The notes beneath the pieces are model-generated. The model made no database searches and had not been told where the DNA came from. It saw only the letters and a list, made by a program, of their open reading frames with translations. A DNA stretch of 64,000 nt. Source: Nocardia cerradoensis NBRC 101014 (GTDB lineage: Bacteria; Actinomycetota; Actinomycetes; Mycobacteriales; Mycobacteriaceae). How positions within the stretch are numbered: position 1 is the stretch's first letter; the number at the start of each line of letters is the position of its first letter. The stretch lies in assembly GCF_000308535.1 (NCBI RefSeq), contig NZ_BAFW01000033.1, positions 1-64,000 on the forward strand, written 5' to 3'. This document shows, one piece after another, positions 56,745 through 64,000 of the stretch. The position numbers were made by a program, and so were the translations under genes.

Positions 56745-56808
56745 AGCTCAATGGTGGCCGTGAGCAGTATCGGATGGCATCGGGGTTCACCCTGAAAACG
56801 AACCTGAA

Positions 56809-57444
56809 CTACATCTGGATGGGATCACCCAGGATCATGCCGGTCCCGCTGTCACCGGGAGTGTCGGCATTGATCGAGGTGTAGGGCTGGACGGTGAGCG
56901 GCCCGACGCAGTTGTCGACCTCGATGCGGAAATCGCGGCTGTACAGGGTGCCGGTGGTATCGGCCTTCAGATCCTTGTCCGCGACCTTCACATCGGTCAC
57001 CTTCCCGGGTTTCAGCGTGGTGTTGACGGTGGCCGAACCCGAGACGGTGCCGTCGACCACATCCCAGTACAGGCCGGGGCTGACCTGACTCGGGGCGACG
57101 TACAGATTGCCCGAGAGTTCGGAGAATCCGGACAGTCCGGCCTGGATCGCCAGCGAGGCGTCCATTTCGGCGGCGCACGCCACCAGATATCCGGCGTGGA
57201 GCTTGCCGGTCGCCGGTGCCGCGACCCGCCCGTAGAAGGTGCCGCCGACCAGCACCTCACGGTTGGTGGGCATCCCGTTCAGCGGCGGAATCGGAGCGGC
57301 CTGCTGATCGGAATTGCCCACCGTATAGGTGAATTCCGGTACCGAGTACGTGCGCTCGTGCGCGGCGGACGCGCCCATCGCCGGCGTGGCGGCGACGGTG
57401 CATCCCCCGATCGTCGTCACCGCGACCATTACCCACTTGCGCAC
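56809..57444 (-). CDS. MspA family porin (copy 1)
   Basis: A 211-residue secreted protein. A signal peptide (WVMVAVTTIGGCTVAATPAM GA, spaced here) is followed by the MspA pattern: ERTYSVPEFTYTVGNSDQQA, PPLNGMPTNREVLVGGTFYG, KLHAGYLVACAAEMDASLAI and the end CVGPLTVQPYTSINADT with a paired Cys. MspA-type porins form octameric channels through the mycolic-acid outer membrane and let small hydrophilic solutes pass. The GTG at 57444 is preferred because a GGGGAG site lies 5 bases upstream. A second copy lies 195 bases upstream on the same strand. Confidence 0.88.
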   Translation of the reverse strand: MRKWVMVAVTTIGGCTVAATPAMGASAAHERTYSVPEFTYTVGNSDQQAAPIPPLNGMPTNREVLVGGTFYGRVAAPATGKLHAGYLVACAAEMDASLAIQAGLSGFSELSGNLYVAPSQVSPGLYWDVVDGTVSGSATVNTTLKPGKVTDVKVADKDLKADTTGTLYSRDFRIEVDNCVGPLTVQPYTSINADTPGDSGTGMILGDPIQM

Positions 57445-57639
57445 ATGTACTCCCCGGATCGGCAGCCTCGACGCGAGCATGCGCGATCCGCGCGCGGACC
57501 GCGGTCCGCCGCGATATTTTCACCAAGATCGTCGCGAGTCGAGCTCCAGTATCACTGGCAAGGTGCTGGGAGTCTGCTGTGTCCGGTGCGCGGCAGGGAC
57601 CGGCCGCGGTAGGGGCGGCACGGTCGCCGGATACGCCAC

Positions 57640-58266
57640 TCAGAGCACGGTCGGATCCGCGAAGACGGCGCCGTTCCCGTCGACCTCTGCCGCGGAGACC
57701 TCGATCCTGCTGTAGGCGCGGATGGTCAGCGGACCGCCGCACCCCTGCACCATGAGATGGAAGTCCCGGCTGACGAGATAGTCGGTCTCCCCGGCGCCGA
57801 GATGTTTCCGACCCACCTCGACATCGGTGATCTTCCCGGGCGTGACCGACACGTTCACCCCGATGCCGGCGGAGACGCTCGGGCCGATCGTCACACTCGC
57901 ACTCGGATCCACGAGATCCGGGCTGATCGTCGCTCCGGCGCTCAGCGAAGCCGAGGCATCGGCGCTGAAACCGAGGTCGATATCGACCGCGCACGCGACG
58001 AAATAGCCCGCCTTCAACGTTGCGGTGCCGCTCGGAATCCGTGCGTAGGACGTGTTGTCCAGGAACACTTCTCGATTGGTGGGCATGCCGTTCAACGCGG
58101 TCACCGGATGGGCCGCGTAATCGAGGTGGCCCACGGTGAAGCTGTACCCGTTCGGCGCCAGATAAGTGTTCTCGTGACCGCCCGGCCCCGCGGCCGAGGC
58201 GGCGGTGGCCGGCAGCAGCGCCAGCGCGAGAGCCGTGGTGGCGGCGTAGACAGATGTGATGGACAT
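57640..58266 (-). CDS. MspA family porin (copy 2)
   Basis: A 208-residue secreted protein with a signal peptide (VYAATTALALALLPATAASA AG, spaced here) and the same MspA pattern as its neighbour: NTYLAPNGYSFTVGHLDYAA, LNGMPTNREVFLDNTSYARI, LKAGYFVACAVDIDLGF and CGGPLTIRAYSRIEVSA. The ATG at 58266 has a strong GGGGAGGAATT site. The two genes are diverged tandem duplicates and may form mixed or alternative channels. A 195-base gap between them suggests separate promoters. Confidence 0.9.
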   Translation of the reverse strand: MSITSVYAATTALALALLPATAASAAGPGGHENTYLAPNGYSFTVGHLDYAAHPVTALNGMPTNREVFLDNTSYARIPSGTATLKAGYFVACAVDIDLGFSADASASLSAGATISPDLVDPSASVTIGPSVSAGIGVNVSVTPGKITDVEVGRKHLGAGETDYLVSRDFHLMVQGCGGPLTIRAYSRIEVSAAEVDGNGAVFADPTVL

Positions 58267-58560
58267 ATGAATTCCTCCCCGTACACGCCGGGCGAACCGG
58301 CGAGATCAGCTGTCCGCGGCGAAACGACTACCGGGACGCGCGTCGCCCGCCGTCAGCGGGCGACGCCATCGACGGTAGGAATCCGGACGGTGACCGCACC
58401 CGCGAAAATGTCGGGCAGTCCGCGATACGCGCTGGTGATCGAGGCCGTCCCGAAAATCCGGTCCGGCCTAGCGGCCGTTCCGGACCGGACAACCCCGAGA
58501 TCGGGAATCCGGGTATTTCCCGATGGTCGGTTGTCGGGGTGACGTGCCAGGATCGAAGGC

Positions 58561-60102
58561 ATGTACCCGTCCATGCCCGCATTCGACGCGCGTTCGGGGT
58601 TCGACGGTCGCGTGGGGTTCGAGCCTCGCGCCGGTGTGGACGGTCTCGGGCCGGACGGCCGGGGTGCCGATCCGGTCCTCGAGCAGCCGCGGTTGCTGCG
58701 GCGATCCGGTGGGCGGGTCGTCGGCGGCGTCGCGGGCGGTATCGCCGACCATCTGGGTGTCGACGTCTTCAAGGTGCGGATGGCGTTCGTCCTGCTGTCG
58801 GCCTTGATGGGGGCGGGGATCGTGGCCTACGGGCTGCTGTGGATCTTCACCTCCTCCGGTGCGGACGGGCCGCCGCCCACGGCGTCCGAGCGGCGGCAGG
58901 CCGTCGGGCTGGTGCTGCTCGGGCTGGCACTGTCGGTCTCGATGGCGTGGTTGTTCAACGGGACCGCCGCGCGGGTGGTGGCGCCGATCATCGTGGTCGC
59001 CGTCGGTGCGGCGCTGGTGTGGCGCGAATTCGACGCCGAGGGGCCGCGTTCCATTCTGGGTCTGCCCGCCCGCCCGACCGTGCTCACCTGGACTCGCATC
59101 CTGGCGGGGGCGACGCTCATCGTGGTCGGGCTGGGCGTGGTGGTGCTGGCCCGCATCAACCTGAGTTCGCTGGGGTCGGCACTGATCGCGGTCGCGGTCA
59201 CCCTGATCGGCGTCGGCCTGCTGACGGTGCCACTGTGGCTGCGCATGATGCACGCCCTCAATGCCGAACGCTCGGCCCGCATCCGTAACGAGGAACGCGA
59301 GGAGATCGCCTCACATCTGCACGACTCGGTCCTGCAGACCCTGGCGCTGATCCAGCGGCAGGCCGACGACCCGCAGGAGGTCGCCCGGCTGGCCCGCAGC
59401 CAGGAGCGGGAACTGCGGAAGTGGTTGTTCGAGGATTCCATGCCCGCACAGTCCAGCCTGGCCGCCGCCCTGCGCACGATCGCCGGTGAGGTGGAGGACC
59501 AGCACGGGGTCCAGGTGACCCCGGTGACCGTCGGCGACGTCTCGATGGATGTCGGCGACACCGGATTCGGCCTGCCGAAGGAACATTTCACCGCTCTGCT
59601 CGGCGCCACCCGCGAGGCGCTGGTCAACGCCGCCAAACATGCCGGGGTGCCGACCATCGACGTCTTCGCCGAGGTGGAACCGCATCAGGTCAGTATCTTC
59701 GTGCGCGATCGCGGCACCGGTTTCGACCCGGCCGCGGTTCCGGCGGACCGGCAGGGCCTGGCGAAATCCATTCACGCCCGGATCGAACGCCGCGGCGGCA
59801 CCGTGGAGGTGCAGACCGCACCCGGTCGCGGCACCGAGGTGCGAATCATGATGCCCCGCAAGGATTCCGAAGGCCAGGGCGAAACCGGCGGATTCGACGG
59901 CGCCGAGACCGAGATGTCCACCGCCGGCGATGCGGACCTGGCCGGTGCGCCGGGCGGCCCGCAACAGGCCGAGCCGCAGCAGACCGAGCCGCAACAGGCC
60001 GAGCCGCAACAGACCGAGCCGCAACAGGCCGAGCCGCAACAGGCCGAGGCCGGACGACCGCGGGGGGAGACCGCGGAGACCGGCCCCCGCCGGTCGCACT
60101 AG
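58561..60102 (+). CDS. PspC-fused sensor histidine kinase
   Basis: A 513-residue membrane kinase. A PspC domain (about 40-98: RLLRRSGGRVVGGVAGGIAD HLGVDVFKVRMAF, spaced here) leads into about five membrane spans (up to ~225). The HisKA_3 dimerisation motif IASHLHDSVLQTLALIQRQ has the phospho-accepting His254. The HATPase domain follows, with EALVNAAKHAGVP (N box) and VRDRGTGFDP. The final ~65 residues are disordered and include six 5-residue QQAEP/QQTEP repeats. PspC-HATPase kinases of this kind regulate envelope responses in actinobacteria. Its response regulator is encoded next, 147 bases downstream. The ATG at 58561 gives a short Pro/Gly-rich lead before PspC. Confidence 0.93.
   Translation: MYPSMPAFDARSGFDGRVGFEPRAGVDGLGPDGRGADPVLEQPRLLRRSGGRVVGGVAGGIADHLGVDVFKVRMAFVLLSALMGAGIVAYGLLWIFTSSGADGPPPTASERRQAVGLVLLGLALSVSMAWLFNGTAARVVAPIIVVAVGAALVWREFDAEGPRSILGLPARPTVLTWTRILAGATLIVVGLGVVVLARINLSSLGSALIAVAVTLIGVGLLTVPLWLRMMHALNAERSARIRNEEREEIASHLHDSVLQTLALIQRQADDPQEVARLARSQERELRKWLFEDSMPAQSSLAAALRTIAGEVEDQHGVQVTPVTVGDVSMDVGDTGFGLPKEHFTALLGATREALVNAAKHAGVPTIDVFAEVEPHQVSIFVRDRGTGFDPAAVPADRQGLAKSIHARIERRGGTVEVQTAPGRGTEVRIMMPRKDSEGQGETGGFDGAETEMSTAGDADLAGAPGGPQQAEPQQTEPQQAEPQQTEPQQAEPQQAEAGRPRGETAETGPRRSH
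59962..60051 (+). repeat. Six 15-bp tandem repeats in the kinase tail
   Basis: Six consecutive 15-bp units alternate CAACAGGCCGAGCCG and CAGCAGACCGAGCCG-like forms, encoding QQAEP or QQTEP. They lie in the disordered C-terminal tail of the histidine kinase. The unit number is likely to vary between strains. Confidence 0.9.
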
Positions 60103-60249
60103 CGGACCACCCGCGGAGTGGACAGAATTCGGACGGACGGTGCGGCTGCCGTCCTCGATGCCGGTGCCGAGCACCCCGACCAGCGATGTGGTACCGATGA
60201 GTTGGCGCCGCCGCGCCCGGCAGCGGGCCGGCTCGAGGTGAGGAGAACT

Positions 60250-60918
60250 GTGACGATCCGGGTTTTTCTGGTCGACGACCACGCCGTGTTCCGGTCGGGG
60301 GTGCGGGCGGAGTTGAGCCGCGAAGCCGATATGGATGTCGTCGGGGAGGCGGGTACCGTCGCCGAGGCCGTGGCCGGGATCGACGCCGCGCGACCCGATG
60401 TGGTGCTGCTGGATGTGCACATGCCCGACGGCGGGGGCGTGGCGGTACTGCAGGGCATCGACGATCGCCCGAACGGTTCGGCGTCGGGTAACGGCCCGGT
60501 ATGCCTGGCGCTGAGCGTCTCCGACGCCGCCGAGGATGTGATCGCGGTGATCCGTGCGGGCGCGCGCGGTTACGTCACCAAGACCATCTCCGGTTCCGAA
60601 CTGGCCGAAGGCATTCGGCGCGTCGCGGGCGGCGACGCGGTGTTCAGCCCGCGGCTGGCCGGTTTCGTGCTGGACTCGTTCACCGGGCGCTCACCGGCTC
60701 CCGAACCCCCGCTGGACCCGGAACTGGATTCGCTGACCCCGCGCGAACTGGAGGTGCTGCGCCTGCTGGCCCGCGGCTACACCTATCGCGAAATCGCCGA
60801 AACCCTGTTCATCTCGGTGAAGACGGTGGAAACCCATGCCTCCAACGTGCTGCGAAAAACCCAGCAGTCCAACCGCAATGCGCTGACGCGCTGGGCGCAC
60901 CGCCGGCGCATCGACTGA
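60250..60918 (+). CDS. NarL/LuxR-type response regulator
   Basis: A 222-residue regulator. The receiver domain has VFLVDDHAVFRSGVRAEL, phospho-acceptor Asp55 in VVLLDVHMPDGGG, Ser/Thr in CLALSVSDAAEDV and Lys in RGYVTKTISGSELA. The LuxR helix-turn-helix is LTPRELEVLRLLARGYTYRE IAETLFISVKTVETHASNVL (spaced here). The GTG at 60250 has an AGGAG site and starts the receiver fold; the longer upstream frame is not coding. It pairs with the PspC-kinase upstream and probably controls envelope genes, perhaps including the divergent PspC/LiaF-like gene. Confidence 0.95.
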   Translation: MTIRVFLVDDHAVFRSGVRAELSREADMDVVGEAGTVAEAVAGIDAARPDVVLLDVHMPDGGGVAVLQGIDDRPNGSASGNGPVCLALSVSDAAEDVIAVIRAGARGYVTKTISGSELAEGIRRVAGGDAVFSPRLAGFVLDSFTGRSPAPEPPLDPELDSLTPRELEVLRLLARGYTYREIAETLFISVKTVETHASNVLRKTQQSNRNALTRWAHRRRID

Positions 60919-60924
60919 GTCGCC

Positions 60925-62070
60925 CTACATCGCGGCGACGAGCACCACGATCAGGATGAGCAGTCCGATCAGCAGGCCCACCGCGATCGCGAGCGGCGCG
61001 GCATTGGGCCCGAACTTCGTGAAGTCGATGTCGACGAGCTTCGATTTCCCCAATTTCGGTTGCTGCGCAACGGCTCCGGCCGCGGCGACGCGCGGTGGGC
61101 GGGGCAGCGGCGCGGAATGCGGACTGCGCAGTCCGGCCGCCGAATTGCGGGCGGCCCAGGCCGGAATCGTGCCGTCGTCGGTACGGATCGGGGCGCCGAG
61201 GATATAGGGCCCGGTGCCGGGACCGAATGCGGCGGTGAGGATTTCCTCGCGCGCCTCGGCCATGGTGGGGCGACGCTGCGGCGCCGGTTCCATCATGTGC
61301 AGCAGTACCTGGGTGAGCGGCCCGCTGCGAGTGGGCGGAATGATCTGCGCCATCGCCGCGCGCGTGACGATGACGTCGTTGTCGTCGTCGAATCCGTACG
61401 GCGGATGCCCCTCGATCGCGGTGTACAGCGTTGCGCCGAGGGAGAATACGTCGCTGGCCGGGCCCGGCTGAGCACCGCGCGCCACCTCCGGTGGCAGATA
61501 GGACGGGGTGCCGGTGATCAAGTCCTCCGGTTCGTCGAAAGCCTCACCGGCACTGGAGATACCGAAGTCGCTGAGTTTGGCCATCCCCACCTCGGAGCCC
61601 CGATCGGCGACGAGGATGTTGCCCGGTTTGATGTCGCGATGCACGATCCCGGCGGCATGGGCGGCGGCCAGCGCATCGGCCACCTGCGCACCGATCTGCG
61701 CGACCTCGATGGGGGAGAGGGTGTCGGCCAGCGCGAGCGCCTTGGCGACGCTGCGCGAGGGCAGATACTCCATCACCAGCCACGGTTCGCCCGCCTCGAG
61801 CACCACGTCGTAGACGGCGATGGCGTGCTCGTGCGAAAGCTTGGCCGCGACGCGGCCCTCGTGCACGATCCGGTTGCGCACCTCGGTCGCCTCGGCCTCG
61901 CTGAGTCCCGCGGTGGTGAGCACCTGTTTGATGGCGACCTCGCGGTTGAGCAGCCGGTCGGTGGCGAGCCATACCGCACCCATACCGCCGCCTCCGAGTT
62001 TGGACTGCAGGCGGTAACGGCCGGCGACGAGATAGTCGGGGCCGACGATGGGGCGGGCGCGTTCGGTCAC
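60925..62070 (-). CDS. Tail-anchored Ser/Thr protein kinase
   Basis: A 381-residue Hanks-type kinase. It has the glycine loop LGGGGMGAVWLA, the ATP Lys in VAIKQVL, catalytic loop IVHRDIKPGNILV, DFGISSAG, the activation segment LITGTPSYLPPE and SDVFSLGATLYTAIEGHPPY G (spaced here). A linker of ~70 residues leads to a single hydrophobic segment at the very end (LAIAVGLLIGLLILIVVLVA AM, spaced here), so the kinase faces the cytoplasm with almost no external sensor. It is convergent with the response regulator gene, with only 6 bases between stops. The targets are unknown. Confidence 0.94.
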   Translation of the reverse strand: MTERARPIVGPDYLVAGRYRLQSKLGGGGMGAVWLATDRLLNREVAIKQVLTTAGLSEAEATEVRNRIVHEGRVAAKLSHEHAIAVYDVVLEAGEPWLVMEYLPSRSVAKALALADTLSPIEVAQIGAQVADALAAAHAAGIVHRDIKPGNILVADRGSEVGMAKLSDFGISSAGEAFDEPEDLITGTPSYLPPEVARGAQPGPASDVFSLGATLYTAIEGHPPYGFDDDNDVIVTRAAMAQIIPPTRSGPLTQVLLHMMEPAPQRRPTMAEAREEILTAAFGPGTGPYILGAPIRTDDGTIPAWAARNSAAGLRSPHSAPLPRPPRVAAAGAVAQQPKLGKSKLVDIDFTKFGPNAAPLAIAVGLLIGLLILIVVLVAAM

Positions 62071-62464
62071 GGCGCGAGGATAGCCGAAAACCAGGGCGAC
62101 CGGCCTGCTTCGGACCGGGGTTGGCGGCGGTCACAGCCCGGCGGGCGGGCCGTCGGATGTCACTGACGGGTGGCGTGGACAACAGCCACGACCGGTGACG
62201 GAACAGTCGCACTGAGGCTGATGTGACACGTGGGCCGGTGTGGCTTGACGGAGACCGGTCGGAAGGTTCTACTGTCACCGGATCGAACGTATATTCGATT
62301 AAGATCGATAGCTGAATCGGTGCTGAACCTCTCGGCGATGTGGGTCGGGCGTTGTCGCGGGAGGCCGGCTCCGGCGCGGCGAGCGAGGCGGAGGTGGAGC
62401 GGAATGTAGCCGATGCGGCGGTGCGGTGCATCGAGTGCGGTGGAGTCCATTCGGTGAGAGATAG
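62071..62464. other. Intergenic region between Ser/Thr kinase gene and imuA'
   Basis: About 390 bases without a supported gene. It contains a possible -35 TTGACG near 62252, a LexA box at 62283-62298 and an AT-rich patch (TTAAGATCGATAG) right after it. The distance from the LexA box to the imuA' start, about 180 bases, is long, so either the leader is long or a small unrecognised frame is present. Confidence 0.4.
62283..62298 (+). promoter_or_regulatory. LexA (SOS) box upstream of imuA'-imuB
   Basis: TCGAAC-GTAT-ATTCGA matches the actinobacterial SOS box TCGAAC-N4-GTTCGA with one mismatch. It lies ahead of the mutagenesis genes imuA'-imuB, which are LexA-controlled in mycobacteria, so damage-induced expression is very likely. 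Confidence 0.82.
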
Positions 62465-62476
62465 GTGGTCGGCGAG

Positions 62477-63208
62477 ATGGGTTCGGCTGGTGATGCGCGA
62501 GCCGTGCAGCTGGCGGAGCTGCGGCGGCGGATGGCCGCGGTTCCGACCCGTGGGGTCGAGGTCGTGGAACGCCCGCCGACCGCCGCTGAACTGCGTAGAG
62601 AGCTGCTTCCCGTGCCGCCCGCCCTGGCCGGCCTCCTGCCCGAGGGCGGGGTGCCGAAGGGGTCGGTGGTGGCCTATTCGGGCGCGGGGTCGCTGCTGAC
62701 CGGCCTGCTGGCCGCGGTGACCGGTGGTGGTGGTTACGCCGCGGCGATCGGTTTGCCGCGGCTCGGGTTGCTCGCCGCCGCGGAGATGGGCGCCGATCTG
62801 GGCCGGCTGGCCGTGGTGACCGAGCCCGGCCCGGATCCGGTGGAGGTCGCCGCGGTGTTGCTGGACGGTTTGGATCTGGTGGTGGTCGGCCTGGCCGGTA
62901 TGTCGGTGCCGCCCAGTCGGACTCGGATTCTCGCCGCCCGCGCCCGCAGCAAAGGATCCACGCTCGTGGTGACCGGCGGCGCCTGGAGCGGCCCGATGCT
63001 GCGGATCGACACCCGGGTCGCGGGCTATTCGGGCCTGGGACGCGGCCGCGGCCGGCTGCGGTCGGTGCGCTTGGACGTCTGCGTGCGCGGCCGGTCCGCA
63101 CCGGAACGCACCGGCACCCTCGATCTGTGCCCGCGTGACGGCCGGGTCGAATGGCTTGTCCCGGAATCGGATTCGCCGCCGACGACGCTGTCGGCAGTGG
63201 GTGCGTGA
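62477..63208 (+). CDS. imuA': ImuA'-like SOS mutagenesis protein
   Basis: A 243-residue protein with a RecA-like feel but no Walker A: VQLAELRRRMAAVPTRGVEV, LPVPPALAGLLPEGGVPKGS VVAYSG (spaced here), LGRLAVVTEPGPDPVEVAAV, DLVVVGLAGMSVPPSRTRI and SKGSTLVVTGGAW. It is directly upstream of, and overlaps, imuB, and a LexA box precedes it. That is the imuA'-imuB cassette of actinobacteria (Rv3395c-Rv3394c), which with DnaE2 makes the mutagenic translesion polymerase complex. The ATG at 62477 has an AGGTGG site 8 bases upstream; a GTG at 62465 in frame is an alternative. Confidence 0.85.
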   Translation: MGSAGDARAVQLAELRRRMAAVPTRGVEVVERPPTAAELRRELLPVPPALAGLLPEGGVPKGSVVAYSGAGSLLTGLLAAVTGGGGYAAAIGLPRLGLLAAAEMGADLGRLAVVTEPGPDPVEVAAVLLDGLDLVVVGLAGMSVPPSRTRILAARARSKGSTLVVTGGAWSGPMLRIDTRVAGYSGLGRGRGRLRSVRLDVCVRGRSAPERTGTLDLCPRDGRVEWLVPESDSPPTTLSAVGA

Positions 63209-64000
63209 TGAAACGCCCCGGATTTCGTGTACTGGCGGTGTGGTGCCCGGACTGGCCGGCCGCCGCGGCCGCCGCCGTGGCCGATCTCTCACCGCTGCGC
63301 CCGGTGGTGGTGCTGCACGCGAATCGGGTGGTGGCCTGTTCGGCGGTGGCGCGCGACGCGGGAGTGCGGCGCGGTCTGACCAGGCGCGAGGCGCAGGCGC
63401 GATGCCCGGACCTGCATGTGGCGCAGGCGGATCCGGACCGCGACGCGCGTCTGTTCGAGCCGGTGGCGACGGCCGTGGACGCGACGGTGCCGGGGGTGGA
63501 GGTCCTGCGGCCCGGCCTGCTGGTCCTCGCCGCCCGCGGCGCCGCCCGCTACTTCGGTTCCGAGGAGGAGGCCGCCGAACGGCTGGTCGACGCGGTCGCC
63601 GCACTCGGTGTGGAATGCCGCATCGGCATCGCCGACGAACTGTCGGCCGCGGTGATCGCCGCGCGCCGGGCGCAGATCGTCGCGCCCGGCGCCGCCGCGA
63701 ATTTCCTGGCGCCGCTGCCGGTGGGCGAGCTGGCCGTCGAGCCGAGCCTGGCTCCGCCGGAACGTGCCGAACTGGTGGACCTGTTGCATCGCTTGGGTTT
63801 ACGCCGGATCGGCGATTTCGCGGCCCTCACGCCCGCCGAGGTCGCCTCCCGTTTCGGCGCCGACGCGATCCGGGCGCACCGGTGTGCCCGCGCCGAACCG
63901 GAGCGCCCGCCCTCGGCGGCCCCGCCCGCCCCGGATCTGGTGGTGGAGTACCGGTGCGATCCGCCGATCGAGCGGGTCGATGCCGCCGCTTTCGCCGGTC
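63208..64000 (+). CDS. imuB: Y-family polymerase-like protein ImuB, 3' end cut by the window
   Basis: The frame is open from 63208 to the window end (264 codons). It starts KRPGFRVLAVWCPDWPAAAA and continues with RVVACSAVARDAGVRRGLTR REAQARCPDLHV (spaced here), YFGSEEEAAERLVDAV, GIADELSAAVIAAR and a helix-hairpin-helix region LLHRLGLRRIGDFAALTPAE. This is the Y-family polymerase fold, but the acidic residues of the active site are absent (VWCPDWPAAAA where active enzymes have DMDAFF). That is typical of ImuB, which acts as a beta-clamp adaptor for DnaE2 and does not polymerise. The ATG at 63208 overlaps the imuA' stop by one base (TGATG); a GTG at 63205 is also possible. Confidence 0.9.
   Translation, partial: MKRPGFRVLAVWCPDWPAAAAAAVADLSPLRPVVVLHANRVVACSAVARDAGVRRGLTRREAQARCPDLHVAQADPDRDARLFEPVATAVDATVPGVEVLRPGLLVLAARGAARYFGSEEEAAERLVDAVAALGVECRIGIADELSAAVIAARRAQIVAPGAAANFLAPLPVGELAVEPSLAPPERAELVDLLHRLGLRRIGDFAALTPAEVASRFGADAIRAHRCARAEPERPPSAAPPAPDLVVEYRCDPPIERVDAAAFAG

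Noticed and set aside
59962..60051. Regular direct repeats considered as a CRISPR array
   Set aside because: The 15-bp units are contiguous with no spacers, and they encode a protein repeat.

Overview
The window is a GC-rich actinobacterial chromosome segment, most likely from Nocardia or a close relative. Three things point there. The housekeeping genes run in the order known from Mycobacterium tuberculosis: rplM-rpsI-glmM, glmS, nnrD, alr-tsaE-tsaB-rimI-tsaD-groES-groEL1-whiB3, sigD-rsdA, guaB2-guaB3-guaA and imuA'-imuB (orthology recalled from memory, not searched). There are MspA-type porins of the mycolate outer membrane. There are several sets of type VII (ESX/WXG100) substrate-like genes. 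No tRNA, rRNA, CRISPR array, IS element or prophage was recognised.

Layout. 1-7 kb: the 3' part of an FHA-ABC exporter, an Hsp70-fold protein, ribosomal proteins L13 and S9, and glmM. 7.3-10.1 kb: three overlapping type VII-associated genes. 10.1-13.1 kb: a membrane protein, an ABC-F ATPase, a small PspC protein and a small acidic protein, with two consensus DnaA boxes in the gap at 12640-12690. 13.2-15.7 kb: a second type VII-substrate-like cluster. 15.7-26.8 kb: a minus-strand toxin island. It is transcribed from a YbaB-like gene and a WXG100-like gene into a 2272-residue polymorphic toxin with three separate ADP-ribosyltransferase (ART) domains. A row of small accessory or immunity-like genes follows. 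26.9-38.3 kb: hydrolase, glmS, cupredoxin lipoprotein, NAD(P)HX repair enzyme, SDR, alanine racemase and the tRNA t6A genes. 38.4-48.6 kb: a second Hsp70-fold membrane protein, CIRCE-controlled groES-groEL1, SigK with a shortened anti-sigma factor, WhiB3 and SigD/RsdA. 48.9-54.7 kb: guanine nucleotide synthesis. 54.7-62.1 kb: an envelope block with PspC/LiaF-like proteins, two MspA porins, a PspC-fused histidine kinase with its response regulator, and a Ser/Thr kinase. 62.1 kb to the end: a LexA box followed by imuA'-imuB, with imuB cut by the window edge.

How the genes work together. The core genes cover amino-sugar and D-alanine supply for peptidoglycan (glmM, glmS, alr), translation fidelity (tsaB/D/E, L13, S9), protein folding, stress sigma factors and GMP synthesis. 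The accessory segment between glmM and glmS (about 10.1-26.8 kb) is the novel part. Its centre is the three-ART toxin, which has a CpnT-like N-terminus, long Pro/His-rich linkers and a probable His/Cys peptidase-like segment before the last ART. It lies in one operon with a secretion partner and a YbaB-like protein, and is followed by a type VII-associated SseB-like protein, an immunity-like protein, a tandem pair of internally duplicated unknown proteins and a decayed YwqK-type gene.
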